Positions 28,590 to 38,964 of a stretch of DNA of 64,000 nucleotides are shown here, one piece after another. Source of the DNA: Sphingopyxis sp. PAMC25046. GTDB taxonomy: Bacteria; Pseudomonadota; Alphaproteobacteria; Sphingomonadales; Sphingomonadaceae. Positions within the stretch are counted from its first letter, which is position 1; every line of letters starts with the position of its first letter. The stretch covers positions 1,736,001 to 1,800,000 of the forward strand of contig NZ_CP039250.1 in assembly GCF_004795895.1 (NCBI RefSeq). The letters are read 5' to 3'. The notes beneath the pieces are model-generated. The model was not told the DNA's origin, searched no databases, and saw only the letters and a list, made by a program, of their open reading frames with translations. A program made the position numbers and the translations under genes.

Positions 28590-29813
28590 TCAGCGGATAC
28601 GCTGCCCGCCCTTCCACATCATCGTCGCGCGGCCTTGCACCGGCATGCCGTCGAAGGGGGTGTTGCCCGCCCACGCCGCCATCTTTTTCGCATCGACCTG
28701 CCACGGGGTGCCGTCGTCGACGAGGATGAGGTCGGCCTCCATGCCCACCGCGAGGCTGCCGGCGTCGACGCCGAGCAGGGAGGCCGGGGTCGCCGCGAGC
28801 AGTTCGAAGAGGCGGCCGGGCGAGATATGGCCGTCGCGGACGAGGCCGAGGCCGAGCGCGAGCAGGGTTTCGGCGCCCGCCATGCCGGGCTGCGCCTCGG
28901 CGAAGGGGAGGCGCTTGTCCTCGGGGCCGCGCGGGTCGTGGCCCGACGACAGGATGTCGATCGTGCCGTCCTTGATCGCGGCGAGGCAAGCATGGCGGTC
29001 ATCCTCCGAACGTAGCGGCGGCGACAGGCGCGCGAAAGTACGGAAATCGCCGATCGCGGTGTCGGAGAGCAGCAGGTGCGCAGGGGTGATGCCGCAGCGG
29101 ACGGGCAGTCCCTTCGCTTTCGCGGCGCGGATCAGGTCGAGCCCGCGTGCGGTGGTGACCTGGCGGAAATGGACCGGCGCGCCGGTTTCCTCGACGAGCG
29201 CGAGGTCGCGGGCGATCGCCATCGCTTCGGCAATTGCGGGGGCCGAGGCAAGGCCGAGGCGGGTTGCCATCTCGCCATCGGTCGCGACCGCGCCCGCGGT
29301 GAGGCCCTCATCCTCGGCGTGGATGATCGTGACGAGGCCGAGCGAGGCAGCGTAGGAAAGCACGCGGCGCATCACGCCGCTGTCGGCGATGCGGGCGCGG
29401 CCGGTGGCGACGGCGCGCGCGCCCGCGCCTCTCATCAGGCCGATTTCGGCAAGTTCCTTGCCTTCGAGGCTCTTGGTCGCGGCAGCGAGCGGGTGGACCC
29501 AGAGGTCGGGCTTGCCGCCCTTCGCCGCGCGCTCGACGAGCCCTGCGCCGTCGAGCGGGCCGTTGTCGGGCATCAGCGCGGCGCGGGTGATGCCGCCGAA
29601 ATGGAAGGCGGGCTTGTCCGTCGCGAAGACGCCAAGGTCGATGATGCCAGGGGCGAGCCATTGGCCCTTGGCATCGACCGTCTCGGTTCCGTCGGGAACT
29701 TCGGTCGGATCGAGCGCGGCGATGCGGCCATCGACCGCGAGCAGGCTGCCCGCGCGCGGTGCGTCGCCGTCGATGAGCTGCGCATTGACGATGTGGAGCG
29801 GTTTCAGTTCCAT
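28590..29813 (-). CDS. Dihydroorotase-like protein lacking the metal-binding HxH (non-catalytic subunit)
   Basis: 407 aa amidohydrolase-fold protein of the pyrimidine pathway. In active dihydroorotases the first strand carries D-x-H-x-H; here the matching place reads D59-L-G-V-F, so both zinc ligands are missing. The rest of the fold is retained ([39 protein letters not shown]). Such pseudo-dihydroorotases (pyrC' or pyrX in Pseudomonas) pair with aspartate carbamoyltransferase and hold it together rather than catalyse. The ATG at 29813 overlaps the pyrB stop by ten bases, fitting that partnership. A catalytic dihydroorotase must be elsewhere in the genome. Confidence 0.88.
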   Translation of the reverse strand: MELKPLHIVNAQLIDGDAPRAGSLLAVDGRIAALDPTEVPDGTETVDAKGQWLAPGIIDLGVFATDKPAFHFGGITRAALMPDNGPLDGAGLVERAAKGGKPDLWVHPLAAATKSLEGKELAEIGLMRGAGARAVATGRARIADSGVMRRVLSYAASLGLVTIIHAEDEGLTAGAVATDGEMATRLGLASAPAIAEAMAIARDLALVEETGAPVHFRQVTTARGLDLIRAAKAKGLPVRCGITPAHLLLSDTAIGDFRTFARLSPPLRSEDDRHACLAAIKDGTIDILSSGHDPRGPEDKRLPFAEAQPGMAGAETLLALGLGLVRDGHISPGRLFELLAATPASLLGVDAGSLAVGMEADLILVDDGTPWQVDAKKMAAWAGNTPFDGMPVQGRATMMWKGGQRIR

Positions 29814-30799
29814 CCCGGCACTCCCCGCTTGCGGCGCGTCAATATGTCGAGGCACGCCATGCGCACCGCGACACCCATTTCGACCTGCTCGGTGATCGTC
29901 GAGCGGTCGGGATCGTCGGCGATGCTGCTGTCGATCTCGACCCCGCGGTTCATCGGGCCGGGGTGCATGACGATCGCGTCGGGCTTCGCCTTTTCGAGGC
30001 GCTTGGGGGTCAGTCCGTAGAGTGAGTGATATTCGCGCGCCGAGGGCAGATAGGCGCCATCCATGCGCTCGTTCTGGAGGCGGAGCATCATCACGACGTC
30101 GGCGTCCCTGATCCCTTCGTCCATGTCGGTGAAGGTGGCGACGTGCATCCGCTCCATCGCGGGCGGGGTGAGCGTCGGCGGCGCGACGATACGCACCTCG
30201 TTGCCGAGCAAGGTGAGCGCGAGGATGTTCGAGCGCGCGACGCGGCTGTGGAGAACGTCCCCGCAGATCGCAATGGTGAGCCCCTCGACGCGGCCGAGGC
30301 GGCGGCGGATCGTCAGCGCGTCGAGCAGCGCCTGCGTCGGATGCTCGTGGCGGCCGTCGCCGGCGTTGAGCACCGGGCAGTCGACCTTGTCGGCGATGAG
30401 CTGCACCGCGCCCGAACTGGCATGGCGGATGACGATCGCGTCGGCGCGCATTGCGTTCAGCGTCATCGCGGTGTCGATCAGCGTCTCGCCCTTCTTCACG
30501 CTCGACTGCGCGGCGTGCATGTTGACGACGTCGGCGCCGAGGCGCTTGCCCGCGATTTCGAACGACAGCAATGTGCGCGTCGAATTTTCGAAAAAGGCGT
30601 TGATGATCGTCAGGCCCGCGAGGCGGTCGTCATGCTTCGCCGCGCCGCTGCGGTTCAGATCGACCCATTCTTCGGCTGCGTCGAGGACGTAGGAAATCTC
30701 CCACGGGGTGAGCTGGGCGATGCCGGTCAGGTGGCGATGGCGAAAGGCATCGCCGCCGGGCGGATAGTCGCTGGCGGGTCGGATGGTGGAGCTTGTCAT
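29804..30799 (-). CDS. pyrB: Aspartate carbamoyltransferase catalytic subunit
   Basis: 331 aa; catalyses carbamoyl phosphate plus aspartate to carbamoyl aspartate, the first committed pyrimidine step. The carbamoyl-phosphate loop [13 protein letters not shown] is intact, as are HPTQALLD and [12 protein letters not shown]. The ATG at 30799 is used; a longer reading to 30931 runs into the neighbouring gene. Order in transcription is ruvX, DUF1294 gene, pyrB, dihydroorotase-like gene, probably one operon. The downstream non-catalytic partner is expected to be needed for assembly or activity. Confidence 0.95.
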   Translation of the reverse strand: MTSSTIRPASDYPPGGDAFRHRHLTGIAQLTPWEISYVLDAAEEWVDLNRSGAAKHDDRLAGLTIINAFFENSTRTLLSFEIAGKRLGADVVNMHAAQSSVKKGETLIDTAMTLNAMRADAIVIRHASSGAVQLIADKVDCPVLNAGDGRHEHPTQALLDALTIRRRLGRVEGLTIAICGDVLHSRVARSNILALTLLGNEVRIVAPPTLTPPAMERMHVATFTDMDEGIRDADVVMMLRLQNERMDGAYLPSAREYHSLYGLTPKRLEKAKPDAIVMHPGPMNRGVEIDSSIADDPDRSTITEQVEMGVAVRMACLDILTRRKRGVPGWN

Positions 30800-30812
30800 T
30801 AAAGCCGAGCGT

Positions 30813-31130
30813 TTAAGAGGCGGCGCGCCAATAGGCAAGCGCCGTAGCGGCGAGCGGATCGAGGAAACCCGCAAGCCAGAGCGCGAGCAGCAGGAGCTGG
30901 AGCCCGAGGTAGGCGAACATGGTCGCGGCAAAGGGCTGTTTTCGCGTCTTGTGGCGCACGGCGCGCGACGCGATCACGGTGCCCGCCGCGCCGCCGAAAA
31001 AGGCCCAGCCGAGCAGGGTGTTTTCGCTGATCCTGTCGTCGCCCTTTTCGGCGCGGCGCTTGTCGACAACCATCAGGACGAAGGCGGTCAGGTTCGCGAA
31101 GATCAGCCAATAAGCGAAATAACGGGCCAT
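30813..31130 (-). CDS. DUF1294 family membrane protein
   Basis: 105 aa with three to four hydrophobic segments and the DUF1294 pattern D-K-R-R-A ... G-W-x-F-x-G-G-A-A-G ... R-H-K-T-R-K-Q-P-F. Function unknown; some relatives are fused to cold-shock domains. It lies 13 bases before pyrB on the same strand. Confidence 0.85.
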   Translation of the reverse strand: MARYFAYWLIFANLTAFVLMVVDKRRAEKGDDRISENTLLGWAFFGGAAGTVIASRAVRHKTRKQPFAATMFAYLGLQLLLLALWLAGFLDPLAATALAYWRAAS

Positions 31131-31192
31131 GCGGATCGCTTAGGCGCAAAATCTTAAGATGCCGCGTAGCGCCGGGCGCGCGGGGCAGGGCC

Positions 31193-31651
31193 TTAGCGCG
31201 TCATCGCGTCGATCGCGCCCTGCAGGATGAACGCCGCCGCGGCGCTGTCGACGCGTTCGGCGCGCTTGGCGCGGCTGACGTCGGCGGCGATCATCGCGCG
31301 CTCGACCGCGGCGGTCGACCAGCGTTCGTCCCAGAGCAGGAGGGGCAGGCCGAGCGGCGCGAGGTTGCGCGCGAAGGCGCGGGTGCTTTGGGTGCGCGGG
31401 CTGTCGCTGCCGTCCATGTTGAGCGGCAGGCCGACGACAAGGCCGACAATGCCGTGCTGTGCGACGAGGGATTTAAGGGTTTCGAAATCGACCGAAAATT
31501 TCTTGCGGATAATCGTCTTGTCGGGGGTCGCGAAACTCCAATTGGTGTCGCAGAAGGCGACGCCGATGGTTTTCGTGCCGACGTCCAGGCCGATCAGACG
31601 GCCGCCGTTCGGGAAGTTGGCGGCGAAGTCGGAGGCGGCGGTGGTGATCAT
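31193..31651 (-). CDS. ruvX: Holliday junction resolvase-like YqgF
   Basis: 152 aa RNase H-fold protein. [17 protein letters not shown] carries the first catalytic Asp, [18 protein letters not shown] the conserved GLP loop, and D-E-R-W-S-T then [12 protein letters not shown] the remaining acidic sites. In E. coli the homologue acts in 16S rRNA 5' processing; a resolvase role is also proposed. First gene of the likely pyrB transcript; an inverted repeat lies upstream. Confidence 0.93.
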   Translation of the reverse strand: MITTAASDFAANFPNGGRLIGLDVGTKTIGVAFCDTNWSFATPDKTIIRKKFSVDFETLKSLVAQHGIVGLVVGLPLNMDGSDSPRTQSTRAFARNLAPLGLPLLLWDERWSTAAVERAMIAADVSRAKRAERVDSAAAAFILQGAIDAMTR

Positions 31652-31673
31652 GCTCCGCCTCCCTTACCCGCTT

Positions 31674-31741
31674 GTGTCGAGCGAAGTCGAGACACGCATG
31701 GGGCGCGCAAGGCTTCTGCGTGTCTCGACTTCGCTCGAGAC
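31674..31741. repeat. Long inverted repeat, family D
   Basis: Arms at 31674-31698 and 31717-31741 (core GTCGAGCGAAGTCGAGACAC and its complement) around an 18-base spacer. A related element lies at 33101-33180. Located between ruvX and the DUF3089 gene. Confidence 0.85.
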
Positions 31742-31765
31742 GAACGGTTGAAAGCGGGACCCGGA

Positions 31766-33061
31766 TCAGGTCCGGGTCGATAGCGGTGATGGCGTGGGCG
31801 GAGCTTCCGGCGCTAACGGTTTCGCAGGCGGCGGCACCGGCGACGGCTTGCCCTCATAGGTCGCGAGGCGGCGGAGCGCGTCGGCGCGGACATTCGCCCA
31901 GAAGAGGGTGATGTCGTAGACGTGGTAATTGTTGCCGGGGAGCACATAGCCCGCGACGACGTAGTTTTTCGCCACGTCGGCATCGCCAATCATCAGGAAG
32001 CCGCGCGTATCGTCGCATTGGGCGCCGATCTTGCCCGCGACCAGCGATCCCGATTTGAAGCCTTCGGTGGGTTTGAGCGTGCCGATATTCGCCTCGGAGG
32101 GTGCGGCGGTGTCGGGGATGCCGGTGAGCGGGTTGGTGCAGAGCATGCGGGTCCCGGCGCGCGGGCGGCCGTCGAAGCCGATGGTGCCATCATAGGCGTC
32201 GGTGACCATCACCGGGTCGGCGGGATCGGCGAAGCTCGCCCAGCTGAGGATGCAGGACTTTTGCTCGGGCGTCTGGCAGGCGGGCAGGCCGAGGCCGGCG
32301 ATGTCGGTGTCGAGGCTGACCGGCCAGCCGATGATATAGGCCGCGACGATGCGCTTTGCGAGCGAGGTGCCCGCGATCCGCGTCTTGAGCAAGGTCGTGA
32401 GGTGGAGCGCGCCCTGGCTGTGACCCGCGAGGATGATCGGCTTGTCCTTCGGCTGCGCGGCGAGGAAGGCATCGAACGCTTCCTCGACGTCGCGATAGGC
32501 CGAATCGATCGCCTTGCCCGCGGTGACGCGGTCCTCGGCGAGAAAGGCGCCGAGCGTCGCCTGGCGATAGCGCGGCGCCCAGATTTCGCCCGCATCGGCA
32601 AAGGCGCTCGCCATGCCCTGCACGAAGAGATTGGCGCGATGGTCCGAATCGCGGTCCTCGAGCGGGGCGTTCCAGCTCGAGCGGCTGTAATAGCTGGTCG
32701 GGTGGACGAAGAAGACCGCGGCGTCGCCCCTTTCGAACCGCGCGTCTGTGGTCGATTGTGCCGCCTTCGCGGGCGGGATCAGCGGCGCCGCGGCTTTTTC
32801 GTCCGGAAGCTCGGTGCCGGGAGTCTCGCTGCCGTCGGCGGCGGGGCGCCAAGCCGAGGGGTCCTTTTCCATTCCCGGCCGCGCGAACCACATTTTGGGA
32901 TCATCATAGGCGTTGGGTGCGACCGCGGCCTGCGGCTTGAATTCGGTGCTGGGGACGAAGGCGGTGCGCGCGATCCAGCCCGGGAACAGCTGGTACACGA
33001 CCCCGGCGGCGAGGATGAGGAGGATGATCGCGGCGATGAAGTAGAGGAATTTGCGGGCCAA
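31766..33061 (-). CDS. DUF3089 alpha/beta-hydrolase, membrane-anchored
   Basis: 431 aa. One N-terminal membrane helix (FLYFIAAIILLILAAGVVY) anchors a periplasmic alpha/beta-hydrolase domain of the DUF3089 family with nucleophile elbow GHSQGA and FVHPTSYYS near its start. The start is read as TTG at 33061, preceded by GGAG eight bases upstream and giving MARKFLYFIAA; longer ATG/GTG starts would run through the repeat at 33101-33180, which is unlikely. Substrate unknown; a lipase/esterase role is the family expectation. Divergent from a DUF4153 gene. Confidence 0.8.
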   Translation of the reverse strand: MARKFLYFIAAIILLILAAGVVYQLFPGWIARTAFVPSTEFKPQAAVAPNAYDDPKMWFARPGMEKDPSAWRPAADGSETPGTELPDEKAAAPLIPPAKAAQSTTDARFERGDAAVFFVHPTSYYSRSSWNAPLEDRDSDHRANLFVQGMASAFADAGEIWAPRYRQATLGAFLAEDRVTAGKAIDSAYRDVEEAFDAFLAAQPKDKPIILAGHSQGALHLTTLLKTRIAGTSLAKRIVAAYIIGWPVSLDTDIAGLGLPACQTPEQKSCILSWASFADPADPVMVTDAYDGTIGFDGRPRAGTRMLCTNPLTGIPDTAAPSEANIGTLKPTEGFKSGSLVAGKIGAQCDDTRGFLMIGDADVAKNYVVAGYVLPGNNYHVYDITLFWANVRADALRRLATYEGKPSPVPPPAKPLAPEAPPTPSPLSTRT

Positions 33062-33100
33062 ATCGGGGGCTCCATGGGAGAGGAATTGCTCCCATTCTAG

Positions 33101-33180
33101 CCGTTCGTGTCGAGCGAAGTCGAGGCACCCGTCGCCAGCGCGTGACCGCGGGGCATCTCGACTTCGCTCGACGCGAACGG
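33101..33180. repeat. Long inverted repeat, family D, second copy
   Basis: Left arm 33101-33124 (CCGTTCGTGTCGAGCGAAGT) and right arm 33155-33180 (TCGACTTCGCTCGACGCGAA) with a 30-base spacer. Arms are less perfect than in the copy at 31674. Lies in the spacer between divergent genes. Confidence 0.8.
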
Positions 33181-33257
33181 AAAAGGGGGGAGGTTCCCGG
33201 TGTCTAGAGACGCGCATTTGGCTTGCCGCGCGCCGTGAAACAAGCCCAGATGTCGGC

Positions 33258-35033
33258 ATGACCGATGCAGTAGCAGCCGGCGCCGCCGCCGATTCGCCCC
33301 TAAGGCCGTCCCATGTCTCTGCGCGTCTCGACGACAGCGACCCGCCCTGGCCGTTGCGCCCGTGGATCATGGCGGCGATCTGCGCCGCCGCGGGGCTCGC
33401 CTTTCACCTGCTGATCGACCATCCTTATGACGATGCGCTCGCGCATTGGCGGAGCGCGCTGGCGACGGGAATCGCGGCGTCGACGGTGGTGTTCGTGCTC
33501 GGCGTCGAACGGCGTCGCTGGCACTGGGCGCTGGGCTTCGCGCTCGGCTGGGGCGTGATCCTCGGGCTGATCGCGCGGACGACCGCGGCCTATAATATCC
33601 AGGGTAATCCGGTCGAATGGCCCTTCTGGTCGGGCATTCTCGCGGTGCTCGTCGCGACCCCGCTGTTCCAGACGCGGCGCGACGTCGCACCCGACTGGCG
33701 CTTCTGGAAGCTGTGGCAGATGCCCTATGAACGGCTCCACAGCCATGCGTGGACCGACGCAGTGATAGGCGCGGCGAGCCTGGCGTTCGTCGGCATCGCC
33801 TTCCTGCTCACCGTATTGATCGGGCAGATGTTCAAGCTGATCGGGATCAACCTGATCTTCGACCTATTGAACGACGAATGGTTCGGCTGGATGCTCGCGG
33901 GCGCGGCGTTCGGCGGCGCGGTCGGGCTGCTGCGCGAGCGCGACCGGCTGGTCGCGACCTTGCAGCGGCTGGTGATGATCGTGCTCGCGGTGCTCGCGCC
34001 GGTGCTCGCGGTCGCGCTGGTGCTCTTTCTGCTCTCGCTCGCGGGGACGGGGCTGCAGAAACTGTGGGATTCGGGCTTTTCGACCGCGGCGGTGATGATG
34101 GCGGTGGCGGCCTTCGCGGTGTTGCTCGCCAATGCGGTGATCGGCAACGGCGGCGATGACCGCGCGACGAGCCCGGTGCTGCGCTGGGCGGCGCCGGTGC
34201 TGGCGGTCGCGGTGCTGCCGCTCGCCGCGATCGCCTATTATTCGATGCACCTGCGCGTGGTCCAATATGGCTGGACCCCCGAGCGCATCTGGGGGGTGAT
34301 CGCGGCGGGGATCGCGCTCGCTTACGGGATCGCGGGCCTGTGGGCGGTGGCGCGCGGGCGGCGCGGTTTCGACGACCTGCTGCGGCCGCTGCAACAGAAG
34401 CTCGCGATCGGGCTGGCGCTGCTCGCGCTGTTCCTTGCGTTGCCGATCCTCGATTTCGGGGCGATTTCGACGCGCGACCAGCTCGCCCGGCTGAAATCGG
34501 GGGCGACGCCGGTGGAAAAGTTCGACTGGGCGGCGATGGCGTTCGATTTCGGACCGAGCGGACGCGCGGCGCTCGCGGAGGTGGCGCGTTCTCCGCAAAA
34601 GGCGCGCGCCGACGCGGCGAAGTCGGCGCTGGCAGCGAAGAGCCGCTGGGATTTGAACGGGCCGCGCGGCGTGCTGTTGCTGAAGCCGTTGGCCGAGCGA
34701 TTGCGCGTCATTCCCGAGGGCCGCGCCTTGCCCGCCGCGGCGCTCGACCGGGTTGCGGGAAGCTATATGTGCAGCCGCGCCAAGGCGTGCGTCGCGCTGT
34801 GGCTCGACGACAAAAGGATCGGCGTGCTGGGGCAGAATGAACCGGGCGATGCGCTGAATTTCGACTTCGTGACGCAAAATGATGCCGGCCAATGGGTGCA
34901 GGGCGATTGGGCCAAACCGGCGCCCGCAAAAAAGCCGGCGGTCGACCTGTCGACGGCGCGGATCGAGGTCGAGACGGTGACGCAGCGCCGCGTGCTGGTG
35001 GACGGGGAGCCGGAATCGGGGACGTTCGATTGA
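33258..35033 (+). CDS. DUF4153 family multi-pass membrane protein
   Basis: 591 aa with about 11-12 hydrophobic segments between residues 40 and 400, then a soluble C-terminal region of ~170 residues containing a C-S-R-A-K-A-C pair. The membrane part matches DUF4153 (NPVEWPFWSGILAVLVATPL, LIGQMFKLIGINLIFDLL). The ATG at 33258 is chosen because upstream in-frame sequence is the repeat. Function of the family is unknown. Divergent from the DUF3089 hydrolase. Confidence 0.78.
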   Translation: MTDAVAAGAAADSPLRPSHVSARLDDSDPPWPLRPWIMAAICAAAGLAFHLLIDHPYDDALAHWRSALATGIAASTVVFVLGVERRRWHWALGFALGWGVILGLIARTTAAYNIQGNPVEWPFWSGILAVLVATPLFQTRRDVAPDWRFWKLWQMPYERLHSHAWTDAVIGAASLAFVGIAFLLTVLIGQMFKLIGINLIFDLLNDEWFGWMLAGAAFGGAVGLLRERDRLVATLQRLVMIVLAVLAPVLAVALVLFLLSLAGTGLQKLWDSGFSTAAVMMAVAAFAVLLANAVIGNGGDDRATSPVLRWAAPVLAVAVLPLAAIAYYSMHLRVVQYGWTPERIWGVIAAGIALAYGIAGLWAVARGRRGFDDLLRPLQQKLAIGLALLALFLALPILDFGAISTRDQLARLKSGATPVEKFDWAAMAFDFGPSGRAALAEVARSPQKARADAAKSALAAKSRWDLNGPRGVLLLKPLAERLRVIPEGRALPAAALDRVAGSYMCSRAKACVALWLDDKRIGVLGQNEPGDALNFDFVTQNDAGQWVQGDWAKPAPAKKPAVDLSTARIEVETVTQRRVLVDGEPESGTFD

Positions 35034-35161
35034 GGTGGCGAGCCTCGGATCTAGTCCGGGGCGTAGTGGAGGGGTGCGGGTTCGAGATCGAGCGATGACG
35101 TTTGGACGCGCCATCACCCCCAACCAACTTCGCCTAGCCGCTTCGCGACAAGGCTTCGTAT

Positions 35162-35184
35162 CCTTCCCCCATCGAGGGGGAAGG
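35162..35184. repeat. Short palindrome in a dispersed-repeat-like intergenic segment
   Basis: CCTTCCCCC and GGGGGAAGG are separated by five bases. The surrounding intergenic sequence (about 35040-35190) also has a degenerate CCGG-rich stretch; no gene is evident there. Confidence 0.5.
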
Positions 35185-35251
35185 GAATAAGGACGTTGAA
35201 GCGCGCGGGGCGGGATGCTAGCGGCGCGGCTTCGTTAAAGTTAGGGCGATC

Positions 35252-35554
35252 ATGGCAATCGATCAGGCAACAGTAAGGAAAATCGCGTCGCTGGCGCGCA
35301 TCGCGATCAGCGATGCCGAAGCCGCCGCGATGGAAGGCGAACTCAACGGCATTTTGGGCTGGGTCGAGCAACTCGGCGAGGTCGATGTGACCGGGGTCGA
35401 GCCGATGACCGCGGTGATTCCCAACATGCTGCGGCTGCGCGACGATGTCGTCGACGCCGACCCGCTGACCGGCGGCAACCGCCGCGACGATGTCCTCGCC
35501 AATGCGCCCGCGCCGCAGCACGGCTTTTTCGGCGTTCCCAAGGTAATCGAATAA
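35252..35554 (+). CDS. gatC: Aspartyl/glutamyl-tRNA amidotransferase subunit C
   Basis: 100 aa. Small helical-hairpin subunit that clamps GatA to GatB; typical opening [20 protein letters not shown] and the ending R-x-D-x-V ... [20 protein letters not shown]. Its stop overlaps the gatA ATG (TAATG). The GatCAB complex amidates misacylated Glu-tRNA(Gln) or Asp-tRNA(Asn). Confidence 0.95.
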   Translation: MAIDQATVRKIASLARIAISDAEAAAMEGELNGILGWVEQLGEVDVTGVEPMTAVIPNMLRLRDDVVDADPLTGGNRRDDVLANAPAPQHGFFGVPKVIE

Positions 35555-37035
35555 TGACCGAACTGACCAACCTGACCGTCGCCCAGATCCGCGACGGGCA
35601 CCGCGCGGGCGATTTCAGCGCCGTCGAGGTCGCCGAGGCGTTCAACGCCAATGTCGCGGGCGCGAAGGCGCTCAACGCCTTCATCGTCGAGACACCCGAA
35701 CATGCGATTGCGGCGGCGAAAGTGGCCGATGCGGACCGTGCGGCGGGGAAGCTGAAGCCTTTGTCGGGCGTGCCGATCGGGATGAAGGACCTGTTCTGCA
35801 CCGACGGCGTCCAGACGACCGCGGCGAGCCATATGCTCGAAGGTTTCGTGCCGCGCTATGAATCGACCGTATCGCAGAAATTGTGGGACGCGGGTTGCGG
35901 GATGCTCGGCAAGCTCAACCTCGACCAGTTCGCGATGGGGTCGTCGAACGAGACCTCTTACTTCGGCAATGTGATCAGCCCGTGGAAGCGCAACGACGGC
36001 GGCAATGCCGCGCTCGCGCCGGGTGGATCGTCGGGCGGTTCTTCGTCGGCGATCGCGGCGCGGCTGTGCCCCGCGGCGACGGGAACCGACACCGGCGGCT
36101 CGATCCGTCAGCCCGCCGCCTTCACCGGCATTTCGGGGATCAAGCCGACCTATGGCCGCTGCTCGCGCTGGGGCATCGTGGCGTTCGCCAGCTCGCTCGA
36201 TCAGGCGGGGCCGATGGCGCGCGACGTCAGGGACTGCGCGATCATGCTCGAGAATATGGCGGGCTTCGATCCGAAGGATGCGACTAGCCTCGACCTGCCG
36301 GTCCCCAATTGGGAAGCGGCTTTGTCGAGCGATCTCAAGGGCAAGAGGATCGGTATTCCCAAGGAATATCGGCTTGAGGGCATCGATCCCGACATCGACG
36401 CGATGTGGGATGCGGGCATCGCGATGCTGAAGGATGCGGGGGCCGAGGTCGTCGAGATTAGCCTGCCGCACACCAAATATGCGCTTCCGGCCTATTATAT
36501 CATCGCGCCCGCCGAAGCGTCGTCGAACCTCGCGCGCTATGACGGCGTGCGTTACGGTTTGCGCGACCTGCCCGAAAAGGCGGGGCTGCAGGACATGTAC
36601 GCCGCGACGCGCGCCGACGGTTTCGGGCCCGAGGTCAAGCGCCGCATCATGATCGGCACCTATGTGCTCTCGGCGGGCTTCTATGATGCCTATTATACAC
36701 AGGCTCAGAAGGTTAGAACGCTGATCGCGCGCGATTTCGAGAAGGCTTTTGCAAGCTGCGACGTGATCCTCGCGCCGACCGCGCCGTCGGCGGCGTTCGG
36801 GCTGGGCGAAAAGATGGCCGATCCGCTGGCGATGTATTTGAACGACGTCTTCGCGGTCCCCGCGAGCCTCGCGGGGCTGCCGGCGATGTCGGTCCCCGCG
36901 GCGCTGAACCGCGAAGGGCTGCCGCTCGGCTTGCAGATCATCGGCAAGGCGTTCGACGAGCAGGGGGTGCTCAATGCCGGGCTGGCGATCGAGGAGCGTG
37001 CCGGGTTCACGGCGCGGGCGGAGAAGTGGTGGTAA
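35554..37035 (+). CDS. gatA: Aspartyl/glutamyl-tRNA amidotransferase subunit A
   Basis: 493 aa amidase-signature enzyme that releases ammonia from glutamine for the GatB kinase site. The Ser-cisSer-Lys triad is visible: K in GMKDLFCT, and Ser residues in [10 protein letters not shown] followed by [15 protein letters not shown]. Full length for the family. It ends one base before the start of an extra small ORF that separates it from gatB. Confidence 0.96.
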   Translation: MTELTNLTVAQIRDGHRAGDFSAVEVAEAFNANVAGAKALNAFIVETPEHAIAAAKVADADRAAGKLKPLSGVPIGMKDLFCTDGVQTTAASHMLEGFVPRYESTVSQKLWDAGCGMLGKLNLDQFAMGSSNETSYFGNVISPWKRNDGGNAALAPGGSSGGSSSAIAARLCPAATGTDTGGSIRQPAAFTGISGIKPTYGRCSRWGIVAFASSLDQAGPMARDVRDCAIMLENMAGFDPKDATSLDLPVPNWEAALSSDLKGKRIGIPKEYRLEGIDPDIDAMWDAGIAMLKDAGAEVVEISLPHTKYALPAYYIIAPAEASSNLARYDGVRYGLRDLPEKAGLQDMYAATRADGFGPEVKRRIMIGTYVLSAGFYDAYYTQAQKVRTLIARDFEKAFASCDVILAPTAPSAAFGLGEKMADPLAMYLNDVFAVPASLAGLPAMSVPAALNREGLPLGLQIIGKAFDEQGVLNAGLAIEERAGFTARAEKWW

Positions 37036-37036
37036 G

Positions 37037-37411
37037 ATGCTGTCATTTACGGAGGATGTAGCCCTCCGTCTTGACCAATTGTGCCGTCGCGAGCCGATCC
37101 ACTGGATTGGCTTGGGGAGGCATGATTTTCAGTTTGCCTTTGAAGGCGTCAGCCGCATCGCTTGCTTCTTCAAGGTTTCGTTCTTCATTGATGGGAAGAG
37201 CTACGACTGGACTGAAGAGCCGCCGAGCGCGCCAATTTGGCGGCTTGTCGGTCAAACGCCGCAAAATGTTGTTCTGTTGGATGAATTAAGGCTTCGGATA
37301 TCATTCTCGTCAGGTGATCATATCGACATTTTCTCGGATCATGCTCCATATGAGGCGGTGCTGATCGAGTTTGCGACAGATCACGATAAAATCGAATTGG
37401 AAGTGTTTTGA
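37037..37411 (+). CDS. Hypothetical protein inserted between gatA and gatB
   Basis: 124 aa, not recognised. The ATG is one base after the gatA stop and the TGA overlaps the gatB ATG (TGATG), so translation is coupled on both sides. It is soluble, with alternating hydrophobic/charged strands ([39 protein letters not shown]), possibly a small beta-rich fold. Base use is clearly more AT-rich than gatA and gatB and uses codons such as TTT, ATT and CAT freely, suggesting later acquisition. Function cannot be inferred; some bacterial immunity proteins have this size but I see no specific motif. Confidence 0.72.
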   Translation: MLSFTEDVALRLDQLCRREPIHWIGLGRHDFQFAFEGVSRIACFFKVSFFIDGKSYDWTEEPPSAPIWRLVGQTPQNVVLLDELRLRISFSSGDHIDIFSDHAPYEAVLIEFATDHDKIELEVF

Positions 37412-38877
37412 TGAGCGACTATCGCATCAAGGGCGAAACCGGCGAGTGGGAGGTCGTGATCGGCCTCGAGGTCCATGCGCAGGTCACCTCCAACGCCAAG
37501 CTGTTCTCGGGCGCCGCGACGGCGTTCGGGGCCGAACCGAACACGCAGGTGAGCCTCGTCGACGCGGCGATGCCCGGCATGCTGCCGGTGCCGAACCGCG
37601 AGTGCATCCGCCAGGCGGTGCGCACGGGGATGGCGATCGAGGCCGAGATCAACAAATGGTCGCGGTTCGACCGCAAGAATTATTTCTACGCCGACCTGCC
37701 GCAGGGCTACCAGATTTCGCAGCTTTATCATCCGCTTGTCGGCGAAGGTTCGCTGACGATCGAGGAAGATGAAAAGGCGGGGATTCCCGAGCCCAAGCGC
37801 ATCGGGATCGAGCGTATCCATGTCGAGCAGGACGCGGGCAAGCTGATGCATGACCAGCATCCGACGATGAGTTACGTCGACCTCAACCGTTCGGGGGTCG
37901 CGCTGATGGAGATCGTTTCGCGCCCCGACATGCGCTCGCCCGCCGAGGCCGGCGCCTATGTCCGCAAGCTGCGTTCGATCCTGCGCTACGTCGGATCGTG
38001 CGACGGCAATATGGAAGAAGGCTCGATGCGCGCCGACGTCAACGTTAGCGTGCGCAAGCCCGGCGACGAGTTCGGAACGCGCACCGAGACGAAGAACGTC
38101 AATTCGGTGCGCTTCGTGATGGCGGTGATCGAGGGCGAGGCAAAGCGGCAGGTCGAGCTGATCGAAAGCGGCGGCACGGTGGTGCAGGAAACGCGGCTCT
38201 ACGACCCTGATCGCAACGAGACGCGGTCGATGCGGTCGAAGGAAGATGCGCATGATTACCGCTACTTCCCCGATCCCGACCTGTTGCCGCTCATACTCGA
38301 CGATGCGTTTCTGGCCGAGTGCCGCGACAGCCTGCCCGAACTGCCCGACGCCAAGCGCGCGCGCTATCTGGCGGCCGGGATTTCGGCGTATAACGCCGAC
38401 GTGCTGACCGCCGAGGTCGAGAGCGCGCTGTGGTTCGATACGCTGCTGGAAACCGGCGCGAAGCCGGCTGCGGCGGCGAACTGGGTATCGAGCGAGCTGT
38501 TCGGCGCGCTCAACCGCCTCGGCATGAGCTTCGACGACTGCCCGGTCACCCCGGCGCAGGCGGGCGAATTGCTCGGCCTCGTCGCCGACGGCACGATTTC
38601 GGGCACCATTGCGAAACAGGTGTTCGAAAAGATGCTCGAGAGCGGCGACGGCGCTGCGGCGATCGTCGAGCGCGAGGGGCTGAAGCAGACGAGCGACACC
38701 GGCGCGATCGAAACCGAAATCGCCAAGGTCCTCGCCGCCAATGAAGACAAGGTTGCGCAGTATAAGGGCGGCAAGGAAGCCCTGTTCGGCTTCTTCGTCG
38801 GGCAGACGATGAAGGCAATGCAGGGCAAGGCGAACCCGCAGGTCGTCAACGAACTGCTGAAGAAGGCGCTCGGCTGA
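37411..38877 (+). CDS. gatB: Aspartyl/glutamyl-tRNA amidotransferase subunit B
   Basis: 488 aa; the kinase/transamidase subunit that phosphorylates Glu- or Asp-tRNA and replaces the phosphate by ammonia. Characteristic blocks: [53 protein letters not shown], and the C-terminal YqeY-like helical domain ending in [13 protein letters not shown] at 37411 overlaps the upstream stop. Confidence 0.96.
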   Translation: MSDYRIKGETGEWEVVIGLEVHAQVTSNAKLFSGAATAFGAEPNTQVSLVDAAMPGMLPVPNRECIRQAVRTGMAIEAEINKWSRFDRKNYFYADLPQGYQISQLYHPLVGEGSLTIEEDEKAGIPEPKRIGIERIHVEQDAGKLMHDQHPTMSYVDLNRSGVALMEIVSRPDMRSPAEAGAYVRKLRSILRYVGSCDGNMEEGSMRADVNVSVRKPGDEFGTRTETKNVNSVRFVMAVIEGEAKRQVELIESGGTVVQETRLYDPDRNETRSMRSKEDAHDYRYFPDPDLLPLILDDAFLAECRDSLPELPDAKRARYLAAGISAYNADVLTAEVESALWFDTLLETGAKPAAAANWVSSELFGALNRLGMSFDDCPVTPAQAGELLGLVADGTISGTIAKQVFEKMLESGDGAAAIVEREGLKQTSDTGAIETEIAKVLAANEDKVAQYKGGKEALFGFFVGQTMKAMQGKANPQVVNELLKKALG

Positions 38878-38964
38878 TCCCTTATCAGTGATCGCGTTCA
38901 CAGCGAATCCGGCCGCTTCGCTGTCATGGCATTGAAATCAGTGCAGATATGATAGGAAGGGCGG

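Noticed and set aside
33062..33257. Longer N-termini for the DUF3089 and DUF4153 genes
   Set aside because: Both would translate the inverted repeat at 33101-33180; the TTG at 33061 and the ATG at 33258 have better support.
37381..38901. 506-codon minus-strand frame opposite gatB
   Set aside because: Shadow frame; gatB is certain.
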